From Cristatella mucedo (Eukaryota > Bryozoa > Phylactolaemata > Cristatellidae): a stretch of 64,000 nt of DNA. The position numbers and the translations under genes are program-made. The notes beneath the pieces were generated by a model. The model ran no database searches. It had not been told where the DNA came from and saw only the letters and a program-made list of their open reading frames with translations. Of this stretch, positions 33,630 to 44,275 are shown one piece after another (within the stretch, counting starts at the first letter, position 1; each line of letters opens with the position of its first letter). The stretch spans positions 5,167,001 to 5,231,000 of the forward strand of contig WPIO01000016.1 of the NCBI GenBank assembly GCA_009760855.2. Direction: 5' to 3'.

Positions 33630-33922
33630 TGTTGTGTGAGCCTGCTGCTTCTGCTATTGTAATTAGTGCAGAAGCATTGACCACCGATGTATGCCCCATC
33701 TGCAACAGGTGGTTGGGCAATTGACTCGGCGCAGCGTCCGCAGCCTTTGATGTAAGCACGTGGCCCACCACAGATGCACTCCCCTATCTGTGGTGAGTCA
33801 GTCAGCTCGTACATGTACCCGCTGAGGGAATAAAGATCGAGTCTCGTTCTCCGCTCACGTCCGCGCTGTGTCTCCGTGAGACTCCACTAGCGCAGCTGCC
33901 GCCGGAGCCACAGCAATACAAC
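33630..33922 (+). mobile_element. Possible solo LTR inside LINE A
   Basis: Unrelated sequence interrupts LINE A. It starts TGTTGTGTGAGCC, has AATAAA at about 33,829 and ends near CAATACAAC. Size (about 290 bp), TG start and polyadenylation signal suggest an LTR, but a matching target duplication is not evident. Confidence 0.4.
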
Positions 33923-34345
33923 GATAACTTTTAGGCCCCTTAATTATCTGGCTCCAGCCTAACAATCACAACTACTCCCTAAGCAGGCTAAGCATCGTAC
34001 AATCCACTGCTGTTCTGACTAGTTGGGCCTCTACCTCGAGCCAACCTCAAATCCATCGGAGCCTTTTAGTTCATATGCTCCCAAAGCCTGGAACGTGCTC
34101 CCGACTGACGTAACGACATCCACTGACGGGGCTACATTTTTAAAAAAAGCTATAAAAGTCTGCTTCTCGCAGCACTTGCTCGATCCTTGCGATTGTGTCC
34201 TTTGTGCGCTTGCATGTGCAAATACTGCGCGTGCTACCGCTACCCGTCACGCTCATGCATCCTTTACAGCATTTGAAGAGTGCCGAGAAAGAAAATACAC
34301 ACGCGTTCTCTGAGGTCGCTATAGAAATGTATTTATTATCATTAT
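33923..34345 (+). mobile_element. LINE A C-terminal region and 3' tail
   Basis: Resumes the coding remnant (SNPSEPFSSYAPKAWNVLP), then a diverged 3' UTR ending CTCTGAGGTCGCTATAG and (ATT)n. Confidence 0.75.
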
Positions 34346-35985
34346 TACTGCTACTATAGCCTCCCTAACCACGCAAGTAAACTGGTTTTGTGCAATAAAA
34401 CTGAGCGACTGGGTTCACTTGTATCTCCAGCGGCAGACGAGTGAATACGAATTGTGCGCTGTTAGGCTCTTGCCCTGCGACATTGTAGAGGGGTGAGGCA
34501 GCGGCGAGACGTGACGCCTCACACGTGACGCGACCGTCTGCTTCGAAAGCTTATCGCCAGCTTTCGTGCAGCTGGGCCGAAACGCAACTACTTCGGCGTC
34601 GGCTCTGTCGAGGAAGGACTAGCTCGATCGCACACTGCCCCTTTGTCTTAGCCGTTAGGTTAAGGCACTCGCAGAGTCGTCGCCCCGGGTCGTCAGTTGG
34701 ATTCCTACTGCGGAAAATTCATTCGCTATTGCCCACTGCAAGAGGGGGTGATACTTATCAATCAAAGCGAGAAAATCCTTCCGTCGCGTCCGTCACCCGT
34801 CGCACACTTACGTCACGCGGCTTATGTGCAGTATTGCATTTCTACTATCACTCAGTTAAGTGAGTCCCCAGACTCACTCAACGTAATCCCTATTAATTAA
34901 ATCAAGAAAGTCTGTCCTTTCCTCCGTCACGAGGCAAGGCGGTGCACTTGTGTCACGTGGTCTTCGCATCACGCTCAGCGAAGCGAGTCCAGAGGTTCAC
35001 TCGCTGACAAAAACCCAAGAGTACCAAGAGGTAATAGATGTGCAAATTTGAATACAGCATTGTATTTCTATTATGAATCAGCGAATTGAGTCCATATGCT
35101 CACTCGTAGCAGTTAAGGTACTTCTGCCGCTACATAAATGAGGCCGTTGAATCAGCTAATACTTACTTTCTGTTTTCAATTTCGGACGATGGGCGTCAGA
35201 CCCGCAGCCAGAAACGTTTTCTGTCAATTAACCTTGACCTTTACCTAGCTCAGCCATAAGACAGAGAAGGTGATTTGGTGTTTCCGCTGTGTCGATGAGC
35301 CCGCGGAGCGTTGTTTTCCGATTTGACTGGAAATACGAAAATCGTTGAGGTGTGTGACTGTAATTGTAGCGCCCGCTTTCAATAAACGTTTAAAATCAAT
35401 TGGTCCGCTGTTGCCTCGCTCGGCATGCCGGAAGTGCCTGAAGGCCTTGTCGATGGCGAAAATACGCCACGACTCCAAAATGAGACGCCCCCCGCCGCCG
35501 CCGCTAGCGGTACATCGCGAGGCAGTTCGCGAAATTTGAGTAGACTGAGTCCGCTTAGCTGACGGAAACTACTGCGATCGAAACCTGTTTGAGAAACAAT
35601 TCACCGGAAAGTCACGCAAAGTTCTCACGCCAAATGCCGGAGGCGGCGGTACCGGCGGTCACTCGGTCGTCTGCTGCCGAGCTTTCTGGGACGACTTTTT
35701 TCGCGACACTTTCCGCCGAGCGCAGCCGAGTTTCGGCTGCGCTCGGCTCCTCGCCTTGGCCTCCCCTCCCCCCTCAGTCTCCCGAGGATTTGAGGTTCGT
35801 GCCAGGTATACGTAACTGATTAGATTCCAAAAATATGGCGATACCACTCTTAGCCATGGCGGGGAATACCAAAGTAAAGTAGATATTGATTGCTTCAAAG
35901 CTTCACATTTGAGCGGCAGACAGCCCCGTCGTCTCTCAACCCCGCTTGCAGTAGGCATGTGCGAGAGAACAAAAGGAAACAGACA
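34346..35985. other. No gene recognised; small repeat fragments
   Basis: A SINE-like B box lies near 34,690 (GGATTCCTACTGCGG). A SINE D tail lies at about 35,095-35,165 (TTGAATCAGCTAATACTTAC). A LINE A fragment lies at about 35,770-35,840 in reverse (GGATTTGAGGTTCGTGCCAG). Confidence 0.45.
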
Positions 35986-35994
35986 AAACGTCAG

Positions 35995-36160
35995 GACTGA
36001 TTTAACAGTCACATTTATATATCGGCTGAAGAGCCTCCACGGCCTATTCGTCATCGCCTGCTGGCACTGGTCAATAAAGAATCGGCCACTGCTGGACTTG
36101 AACCCACGACCTGAGTCGTGAAGATCGAGCGCCTTCGCCCCCGGGCTACGATCCGGGGCT
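35995..36160 (-). mobile_element. SINE D-like element
   Basis: In reverse: GACTGATTTAACAGTCAC, AATAAAGAATCGGCCACTGC, GGACTTGAACCCACGACCTG (B box complement), then an A-box-like block near 36,140. Diverged from the other copies. Confidence 0.6.
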
Positions 36161-36424
36161 GAATACTCATTGCACGATTCGAACCTGGAAACGAGCAGGA
36201 TCGCGAAGCGATCGCCAGGATCGCGAAGTGCCAGCGCGTTGCCGTGAGTCGGACGCCCGTCGCTTGGTCGCCAGCACTACCAGCTAACACCACCATAGTT
36301 GTAAGACGTATTTTTGAAATTGTATTGCGGAGTAGTGTGCGGCGTGTACGGTGGATAAAGGTGCAGAATCCTAAATGAATACTCTCAAGAATATTCAGGG
36401 CGTCTGCGTTTCACACCGGAGTAC

Positions 36425-36540
36425 CTCGGGGCCCGGGGCGGGGACCGGGCGGGGTCCGGGGGCCGGGGGCCGGGGGCGGTGGCCGGCGGCCGGCGGCCGG
36501 GCGATGGCCGGGGCGGGGCCTGGGGGCTGGAGCCGGGCGG
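36425..36540 (+). repeat. G-rich low-complexity block
   Basis: Runs of 3-5 G separated by 1-4 bases (GGGGCGGGGACCGGGCGGGG, GGGGGCCGGGGGCCGGGGG). The plus strand meets the G-quadruplex pattern several times. Confidence 0.85.
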
Positions 36541-37186
36541 GAAGCTTTCACCGCACCCGCAGCAGTGGGCAGCACTGAATCGCCCGCATCGGAACCTGTT
36601 TCCATAGTTAGAATTCTGACTTATATGACCTTGTCACCTCGCCGGGTAGTGAGAGCTGGCTCTGAAATAAAGGCTAGCACGGTGCCCAACAACCACTCGC
36701 TCGCGAAGACTCGCTGACGTGCACCGAAGGCCAGACGCATCAAGCATCCGACGGGATTGACTTCGCAGCCTTCACGGCCTTGCATGCTCCCGAGGCGCGG
36801 CGCATGGCGTGACGGCGCGACGCCGTGGCTTCGCTACGAGAGGCGTGCGCGCCACGGCCGCCATGTCTGTCTGGACTCAGAACTCAAGGCCGCAAACGCA
36901 GCGCTCGCGGCGGCGCCGCAGTGTCGGCCGACGCCAGCGACGAGGCGACTGACGCTCTGGAAGCCTTGGAGTCGCCCTGCTTGTTACTCGTCGGTGCAGT
37001 CCAATGCGCGCAGTCACGCCAATGAAAGTGAAACGCGACGGCGAAGAAGAAGAAGAAGAAGGGCGCCCGACCGAAATCTACAATTTCAACTCCATACCCA
37101 TAATGCGGAACAGTGTATTTGACGGAAGTGACGGAAGCGTCGCTGGCCACTCAGCAGCGGCAGCGACGTACCGCAACTCTCGCAGG

Positions 37187-37470
37187 GCTGAGCGGCGCTG
37201 GAGCGGCTCAGGAGCGCAGCTCTGGAGCGCGGCTCTGGAGCGCGGCTCTGGAGCGCGGCTCTGGAGCGCGGCTCTGGAGCGCGGCTCTGGAGCGCGGCTC
37301 TGGAGCGCGGCTCTGGAGCGCGGCTCTGGAGCGCGGCTCTGGAGCGCGGCTCTGGAGCGCGGCTCTGGAGCGCGGCTCTGGAGCGCCGCTCTGGAGCGCC
37401 GCTCTGGAGCGCCGCTCTGGAGCGCCGCTCTGGAGCACCGCTCTGGAGCGCCGCTCCAGAGCCGCTCAGC
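37187..37470. repeat. 13-bp minisatellite (CTCTGGAGCGCGG) with inverted flanking arms
   Basis: About 18 units between 37,213 and 37,450, with GCGCCG variants at the right end. The left arm 37,187-37,206 (GCTGAGCGGCGCTGGAGCGG) and right arm 37,451-37,470 are inverted copies matching at 19 of 20 bases. Confidence 0.95.
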
Positions 37471-37604
37471 TCCAATGACGCAGCTCCGAGCGTGTCGCGT
37501 GTCTGCGGATTTTATGGGGCCTCTGAAATACATGGTCGCACAATCGTCGGTTCTTAGCCTTTGTAATTCTTGATCGACGAATATAATAACTTGGTCAGTC
37601 ATTT

Positions 37605-37735
37605 GTTTATCAAGCCCGATATTGCTCGCCATTCAATTGCGTCTCCCGTTGCAGCAAATTTAAAGCGCCTAGAAAGAGATTGAGTTCTCTGAGGACGCAT
37701 TACCAAGTGCAGTATTATTATTATTATCATTAGAA
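37605..37735 (+). mobile_element. LINE A 3' tail
   Basis: TTGCAGCAAATTTAAAGCGCC, AGAAAGAGATTGAGTTCTC and (ATT)n. It begins 134 bp after the 13-bp minisatellite. Confidence 0.78.
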
Positions 37736-38638
37736 TCAGGTGCTGATTAAGCACGCGCTGCCTTATCGGCTGCGAGTCATCTTTGCACGCTTAAGACAGG
37801 CTACTCTGTTCGAGTCGCAAGGTAAGAAAACGTCAAAACAATAATCGCCGAACGGAAGCGAGCACTCGCTCATCCATCTTAGCTCTAGAGAACTCTGTGA
37901 ACCTCAGCGCGTCAGACAGAAAGCACGGCACCCAAAACGAGCGGATCGGAAGACGTAATGCCTCTGTCATGTCTCATTCTGGAACGCACGCTCTCTCACT
38001 TGGCACCTCATCTTTGATGCCATGCGTTTTACGCGACCGCTTGGAATTAATCTACTGATCTCTTTGATTTAGCAGATTTTGCCCGGCTGGTTTACAAAGC
38101 CACGCTTGTTGCTCTGATTTCGCGTTCCCTTTTCTTGGTTGTGACTCATATTCACATTCTGTTACTCGTATAACAGCAGCGATCGGCGGACCAAAAGTGT
38201 CTCAAAGAGCGTGCAGAACTTCGTGTCGAAACGATGACTGTGTGGACCCTCTTTTAAATGACAACATTTCGCAGCATGTTTTGGTATTAGTTGTTCGAAC
38301 TGCCGCTTATGCAGTGCGTCGTTGCTGGTATTTTGCTTTCGCATATTGGGGCCACCATTGCATAGCTAAGTGGCCGATATACTTTTATCCTGCATGCTGC
38401 TGAATGCCTCTCTGTAGCAACTATTTCCCGATCGTACATGCCGCTAATGCATACTCGCGTTCCCCCAATAACCATGTCACCTAGAAGACTCTTCAAAAAT
38501 TCACTTTGGCTTCATCATGCACTCTTTCACCGGAATATAACGTCTTCTTAAACTGTATGCTACTTAAGCATTCTTGTTCTGAGGTCATTCTGTAGCCTTC
38601 AGTTTTTCTGCGCTTTTAAACGCGGATATTTGGTATAC

Positions 38639-38736
<98 letters not shown>

Positions 38737-39590
38737 GTGCCGGCGCGTTCGTGCGTATAAGAACATTGAAACAATCTTAATAATGAATAAACTAGTGAAT
38801 TTTTCGAATGGATTATTTGCACGAGTACAGACTCTGATCTAATCCGAATCAAAAGAAGGTTGGTTTACTCCCCTAATACATCTGGCTATGGCGTCGATAG
38901 CGGTCAAATAAAGGTCAAGGTTGATGAATTCATCAGCTTGACTGATGTAGTGGCAGGATGAGCCTTCGCTAACACCCGAACCGCTTGCATTGGGTGATAA
39001 TTAATACATAATAAATAATAATAATCTTATGTAATAAAAAATAAGTGGGTAGAATCAAAGTAAGCACCAGGATTTTTCATCCGGGGCCGCGTGTCGTGCA
39101 AAACTATTTCGCGAACACAGTCGCTCGGTTGTATGGGACACGCATTCGGCAGTTGCTCGTCAACTGGGAGTAGGACCTAGTTTCACTGTTGGCCACGGTC
39201 GCAGCGGCGTCCTCCTCGAAGTGCTACGAAATAGCACCGTTCAGGAAATCGGCCCTAAGGAGTAATGTGCTTGGCAGTGGGATACTGAGAAATCAGTTCG
39301 CAGTGCAATTTCTTAAATAAAGAGGACCTACAAAAAATCCATCCCCACACCCCCGCCAGCCTAACCCTGCCGCAGCAGCTCCTGCCTCGACGCAGTAGAC
39401 GGGGGACGTCTCAGGTCGTTAGCCCCACCCGCCCACACCACACCCACACCCCCACCCGCTAAGCACGGAGCAAAGGCCTCCCGACCAACAGTGAGCGCAC
39501 TCAGTCGCCCGGGTTTGGGCAGGAGGCCTGGAGAAGGACTGCCTCGGGAAAAAAATTACTATATTTCATTCTTTTAACGCCCCAAAGAAC
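37736..39590. other. No gene recognised; (TA)n(GT)n at 38,636-38,750
   Basis: The microsatellite is about 115 bp. No exon seen on either strand. Confidence 0.45.
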
Positions 39591-39594
39591 TTAA

Positions 39595-39845
39595 TATCTA
39601 TTCGGGAGATAATTGAACAGCCTCTTTTGTATAGCGACAGAACAGCCTCGATGGCTGTCGCCACCGCTTGCAGCGGCGATAAAGGATCACCCACCGCAAG
39701 ATTGGATTCCACGACCTCGGGACCTAGGTCATGAAAAGCAACCGCCTTACCTAGTCCACAGCCTCTGTTGTCAAATACTTTCACCTTGATCTTGATCGAG
39801 GCGTGCACCTCGACCGCTCGAACTAGGTCGTGAAGTGTCAGTACT
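39595..39845 (-). mobile_element. SINE D next to SINE C-like sequence
   Basis: In reverse: CTCTTTTGTATAGCGACAGA, CCGCTTGCAGCGGCGATAAAG and AACCGCCTTACCTAG (SINE D), then TTTCACCTTGATCTTGATCG and GAGGCGTGCACC (SINE C head). Same pairing as at 19.3-19.5 kb. Confidence 0.65.
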
Positions 39846-39904
39846 TTAGCGCTGGGCCAAAACCTATACGCAATACTTAAGCGATGCCTGGATTACCGGC
39901 GTCA

Positions 39905-40206
39905 CCGCGCAGCTACATGCCTGGAACTCATAACCGACAAACGTCATAACGTCCCCTAGCATGACCGCATTTAAAAAGAAGCTTAAAACGCACCTTCTCT
40001 CTTATTACAGCATTTGGTGAGTCTTTGCGATTCACCTTTCGCGTGCACGTACTTATCTGCTCGTGCCTGCTGCTTGCTGTTGCCAGCTGCTTGCTGATGT
40101 TACCCGCCAAACATTTGGCCATGCTTTACATGCAGCATCTGTAAAGTGCCGTGAGACAGATTCAGCTCTCTGACGGGGCTATACAAATTTATTATTGTTA
40201 TTATAT
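39905..40206 (+). mobile_element. LINE A-related 3' end, diverged
   Basis: CTAGCATGACCGCATTTAAA, TAAAACGCACCTTCTCTC, AAGTGCCGTGAGACAGATTC, GGGGCTATACAAATTTATT. Confidence 0.65.
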
Positions 40207-40499
40207 CCGGGTAGTCTCCCTACCTCACTTCCGCGGTCGCTTTCGCCTACGCGTGAGCGTAAACTGCTTCAAAAACGTAAAAGTGCGCGCGGTAGCTACC
40301 ATCCGAGTGACTCGCATTTACCCGTCGTGCGGTCGCAGCGCAGCTGGCAAACTTCCACGTGCCTTTAGCTACCGCTAGCGTTGTCAGAGGCCGCTCGCAA
40401 CCGCGTGGGCATTCGAGCACCCACGCCACGACACCCACGCCGCCATTTTCCGCATGAGGCGCCGTAGATCGCCGCGTCGTAACGGCGGCGAAAGCTAGA

Positions 40500-41015
40500 C
40501 CAGCCGAATAATTATGGCGCTGTTAGTTATTATTCGCGAATGTGCGATTGTGCGATGGTTTATCGCCGAGGCCGTATAAAAGTCCAGCGCCCTGAGATAG
40601 GCAGGGCATTGAGGATTCAAGACTCGCTCGAGCCATTGCAGCGTTGCAGCGTTGCAGCTGTTTGAAGCTCTAGGCCAGGTAGACCGTTGGCGTACGTCAC
40701 GGCCACTGTTGAACGCCTAAATCTAAATCTAACCATCAGCTGCTGCTGTTAAATAGACTTGTCTGCATCGCGGATACGGACTCGATATGCTACGGTAGGG
40801 GGCGCTCGTCATCGCTGCCGGCTTTCCACCACTGTCGGCATACGCCGGCGTGCATTGATGCAGCACCTACAAGTAGCTAGCCGTGCTATAAGGTTCAGGC
40901 GTTACCGGTATTCGTCCCGAACCAACTGAGACTAGCACCGCTGGCTACGAACGGTGCGCTTGCAGCTTGCGCTCTGATCGACCGTACGAGGAAGTTGCAC
41001 ATCGCGTTTGTAACA
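40500..41015 (+). mobile_element. Dispersed repeat with TATA box, copy 2 (possible solo LTR)
   Basis: Counterpart of 29718-30124, with TATAAAA at 40575 and CTGAGATAGG about 15 bp downstream. It has an extra stretch (about 40,620-40,800, including GCAGCGTTGCAGCGTTGCAG) relative to copy 1, and the shared sequence ends at TTTGTAACA. No coding region for integrase or reverse transcriptase flanks either copy. Confidence 0.55.
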
Positions 41016-41464
41016 GCGTGCACACGCTTCATTGAAATGAAATATTCTTTTCGATTGCATGCATGCGTACTTCTAACGAATCGTCAATCCAAGAGAGGAT
41101 TCAAGCGGAGTCCTAAAGTCGGCTCACTTTGCACTTGCGCTTGCGAGTAGCCGCAGCAGCAATTATGCGCCGTGGCCTGACCTTGACATGTAGGCTCTGA
41201 CCTGTCGATGTTCACATAGAGCAGCTCACCCGCAATATATATATGCCGCTGGCGTGACGCCCTGAGAAAACTAGAAAACTAGATCTCATTTATAGGCGCT
41301 GCAGACGTGCCGGAAAGGAAGCTGCTTTCTTAGCGATCGCGCGTCAGCTGACCGTAGGCAGTAACTAAAGACAATTCACCGCACTGACAAAGCCAAAGCT
41401 GCGAGACTTTACATCGTCAGGGGTCAAGGCCTTGACGTCAGTCGCTAGTGGTGTCAAAGCTTTT

Positions 41465-41800
41465 TTACAAGCATGAGAGCTTACAGCGCTGTTGTGCTAC
41501 TGCTGTGCTTCTTACGCAACGACATCTACTCTCCAACTGCCGACTGTGGCACATCTTTTTCAGCGGTCCTGAGCTGCTACTTCTATGCTACTCACTACCT
41601 CAACTGCTCTCCTGACTCTGCTGTGCTTCCCACTTTCTCTTTGTTGCGTGAGACGAAGTCTGTTGGCTACCGAATGCGTACCGAAAGCCACTTAGGCTGT
41701 GAGTGCGCTATACAAAACTCTCCTGCGTAACACCCACATTGTCTTTATGACTTTGTGGAGTCACAGACGGAGATACATTACATTACATTACATTACTCCG
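41465..41800 (+). mobile_element. LINE B 3' end with intact pentamer tail
   Basis: The plus frame reads the LINE B C terminus (LLRETKSVGYRMRTES, CECAIQNSPA, stop), then GTGGAGTCACAGACGGAG and ATACATTACATTACATTAC. This copy best shows the 3' terminus. Confidence 0.82.
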
Positions 41801-41901
41801 GCGCCGGCAGATCTCGTAGACTCTACGACGTAGAGTCTCACGGAGGCGCAAGCCTGGACGTAAGCGATTAGAGAGACTCACATTTTATTCATTTCACAAC
41901 T

Positions 41902-41902
<1 letters not shown>

Positions 41903-41961
<59 letters not shown>

Positions 41962-41983
41962 TGTGTATGTGTGTGTGCGTATG

Positions 41984-42015
<32 letters not shown>

Positions 42016-42040
42016 CGTGTGTGTGTGCGTGTGTGAGAGA
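41903..42040. repeat. (TA)n(GT)n microsatellite
   Basis: TATATA then GT with GTAT and GCGT interruptions, about 135 bp. Confidence 0.95.
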
Positions 42041-42999
42041 GAGAGTCTTGAATTGGGAAACGCCCCTAATTTGGGGAATATCCCGAGTCGGGGACAATCC
42101 CAGAGTCCGGTGTAATCTGGAGCCCGGTAATAAACCGGACGTTAGTGGCAGTATGCAAAGCTCCATTAGTCGCATAAACTTGTGCGGCATGTGCGGCATT
42201 CGCACGAATCCCAAATCAGCAGGCGCACACAACGGCACGGTCTCGAAAAGCTGGCTCCAGGCACAGCTGACAGTCTTGAGTCAGAAGATAACCACTCGAA
42301 GCTGATATTGAAGTATTTCCGATAGTTAGGCCGCAGCAATGGAATGGAGAGACGTTGCAGTGAGTGATACATTCTGGAAGTTGGCACATTGTTGATGAGA
42401 AGCCAATACACCGGTCGATGCTGCCTTCATGGTGCCACTGCGGCAGCTGTGACGCTTGCGATCGACAAACCTGGCTGCAGAGGTTTGCCTCAACTGTAGG
42501 CGTCATATTGGGCGAGCAGAAAATGTCAGCGAGTGGTGAGCTACTCAAATCTAGATGTCAAAAATGCCTGGATCAGCTCGCTTGGCTGCGGTATCCTTGT
42601 CTAAGAGACGCGAGTTTTTTCGCTGCAGTGGCCAATTGAAAGTAAGCCGACTTGACTGTAGACTCGCATTGGTCATCTAGTTCAAGGTTACTTTAGGGCT
42701 TGTCACCTAGAGATCATGCAGGTTGTATAGGAGATATGCTGGCCGAGCATATTTTCACGGTCAGTTGTTCCAATTTCTCAGGAATATTGGATTGCGCCTC
42801 AGCTGGTAAGTTGGTTTAATCGCCATTTAATTTGAGGGACAGCTTGCGGGTGTCACATTATTTAGGGACTGCTGAATATTGTTAAGACCTGCTAGGCTGT
42901 TCACGCCGGCACGCATCTGCTAATTACAAGCGCCAAATGTTTTGGTAGATGATTTAACGGCGGCGAAATGCAAAATAGACGCGGTGTCACCATCTCAGT
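42041..42999. other. No gene; LINE A-like fragment in reverse near 42,590-42,700
   Basis: GGTATCCTTGTCTAAGAGAC and TTGACTGTAGACTCGCATTGG resemble 7,510-7,600 of the reverse LINE A copy. The rest is unassigned. Confidence 0.4.
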
Positions 43000-44275
43000 C
43001 TAGCGGTCCCATCTCAGCCGGAGACTCCAGAGTATCGATGTGAGTAAACAAAGATCACAAGAAGTATCTCTGAAATATGGGGTACCTCAGGGCTCCATGC
43101 TCAATCCCGTTTGTTTCCCGGTTTATACTCTCCCTCTTGCCGATTTGATTGGCAAGCACAATCTAGGCTTTCACTTCTATGCGGATGACACTCAGTTGTA
43201 CCTCTGCTTTGATCCTTCCCACTCCTCCAGCACGTCGAATTCTCTCAACTCGCTTGCTGCATGTAGCATGTATTGATGACATCTGCACATGGATGGCAGC
43301 AAATTTTCTTAAATTAAATGATGATAAAACCAACTTACTAGTTATGGGAAAACAAAGTGTGTCAGAAATTAGAAATGCTAACGCTCAAAATTGGCTCTGC
43401 CAGCATATCCCCTGCTGAATCAGCTCGAAATCTCGGTGTCATGTTCCAAAGTGACTTTTTGTTAGACGACCACATCAGGTCCACAATCTAGTCTGCCTAC
43501 TTTCAACTACATAACGTCTCTAAAATTTGGGCTTGTTTAGATAAGGATATTATATCTTAATTGGTCCATGCATTTGTGACATCTTTTCTTGACTTCTGTA
43601 ACTCACTGCTTGCTGGCCTACAGGTATAAGCAATCAGGCACTTACAGCTGGTGCAAAACTCTGCAGCTAGGCTTGTCTGTCGTGAGCGTCGCAGTTGCCG
43701 CGTCACACCACTTCTCGCTGACCTGCACTGGCTACCTATCAAGAAACAGATCGACTTCAAGGTTTTGTCGCTCACTTTTAGGTCCCTTCATTCTTTGGCT
43801 CCAGCCTACCTATCAGATCTACTTTCCGGCCAGGCCAAGCATCGTACCACCAGCTTTTCGCAAACTAACTGTTTACCTATACCTCGTACAAACCTCAAAT
43901 CTTTTGGCGACCGTGTATTTTCTTCGTATGCCCAAAAAGCCTAGAACTCGGGCCCGACTTACGTTACGACATCTCCTGACTTGACTACATTTAAAGAAAT
44001 TAAAAACGCACCTATTTATGACAGCATTTAGTGGGTCCCTGTGATTCATCCTTTAGGTGTTCATGCGTGCTGACACTGTTGCATGCTGCCACTAACCACA
44101 CTTGCATGCTGACCGTGTGCATGTTATCCCTAAGCATGTTATTCATGTTTATCAAGCATGATACCATTCACCGTTCGATCGCGTTTTCCTTTGCAGCAAA
44201 TGTAAAGCGCCTAGAAAGAGATTGAGTTCTCTGAGGTCGCTATATCACGTGCTTTATTATCACTATTTTTACCAT
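43000..44275 (+). mobile_element. LINE A, best-preserved copy: reverse transcriptase C-half to 3' tail
   Basis: Encodes LKYGVPQGSMLNPVCF, GFHFYADDTQLYLCFD (intact catalytic YADD), DDICTWMAANFLKLNDDKTN, NSAARLVCRERRSCRVTPL, LHWLPIKKQIDFKVLSLTF and LAPAYLSDLL, then the 3' UTR ending GAGGTCGCTATATCACG and ATT-rich sequence. Frameshifts and a stop after SLAACSMY disable it, and the 5' part (endonuclease) is missing. Confidence 0.9.

Noticed and set aside
37004-37632. Frames of 120-190 codons on both strands
   Set aside because: A repeat unit without stops creates them in several frames at once.
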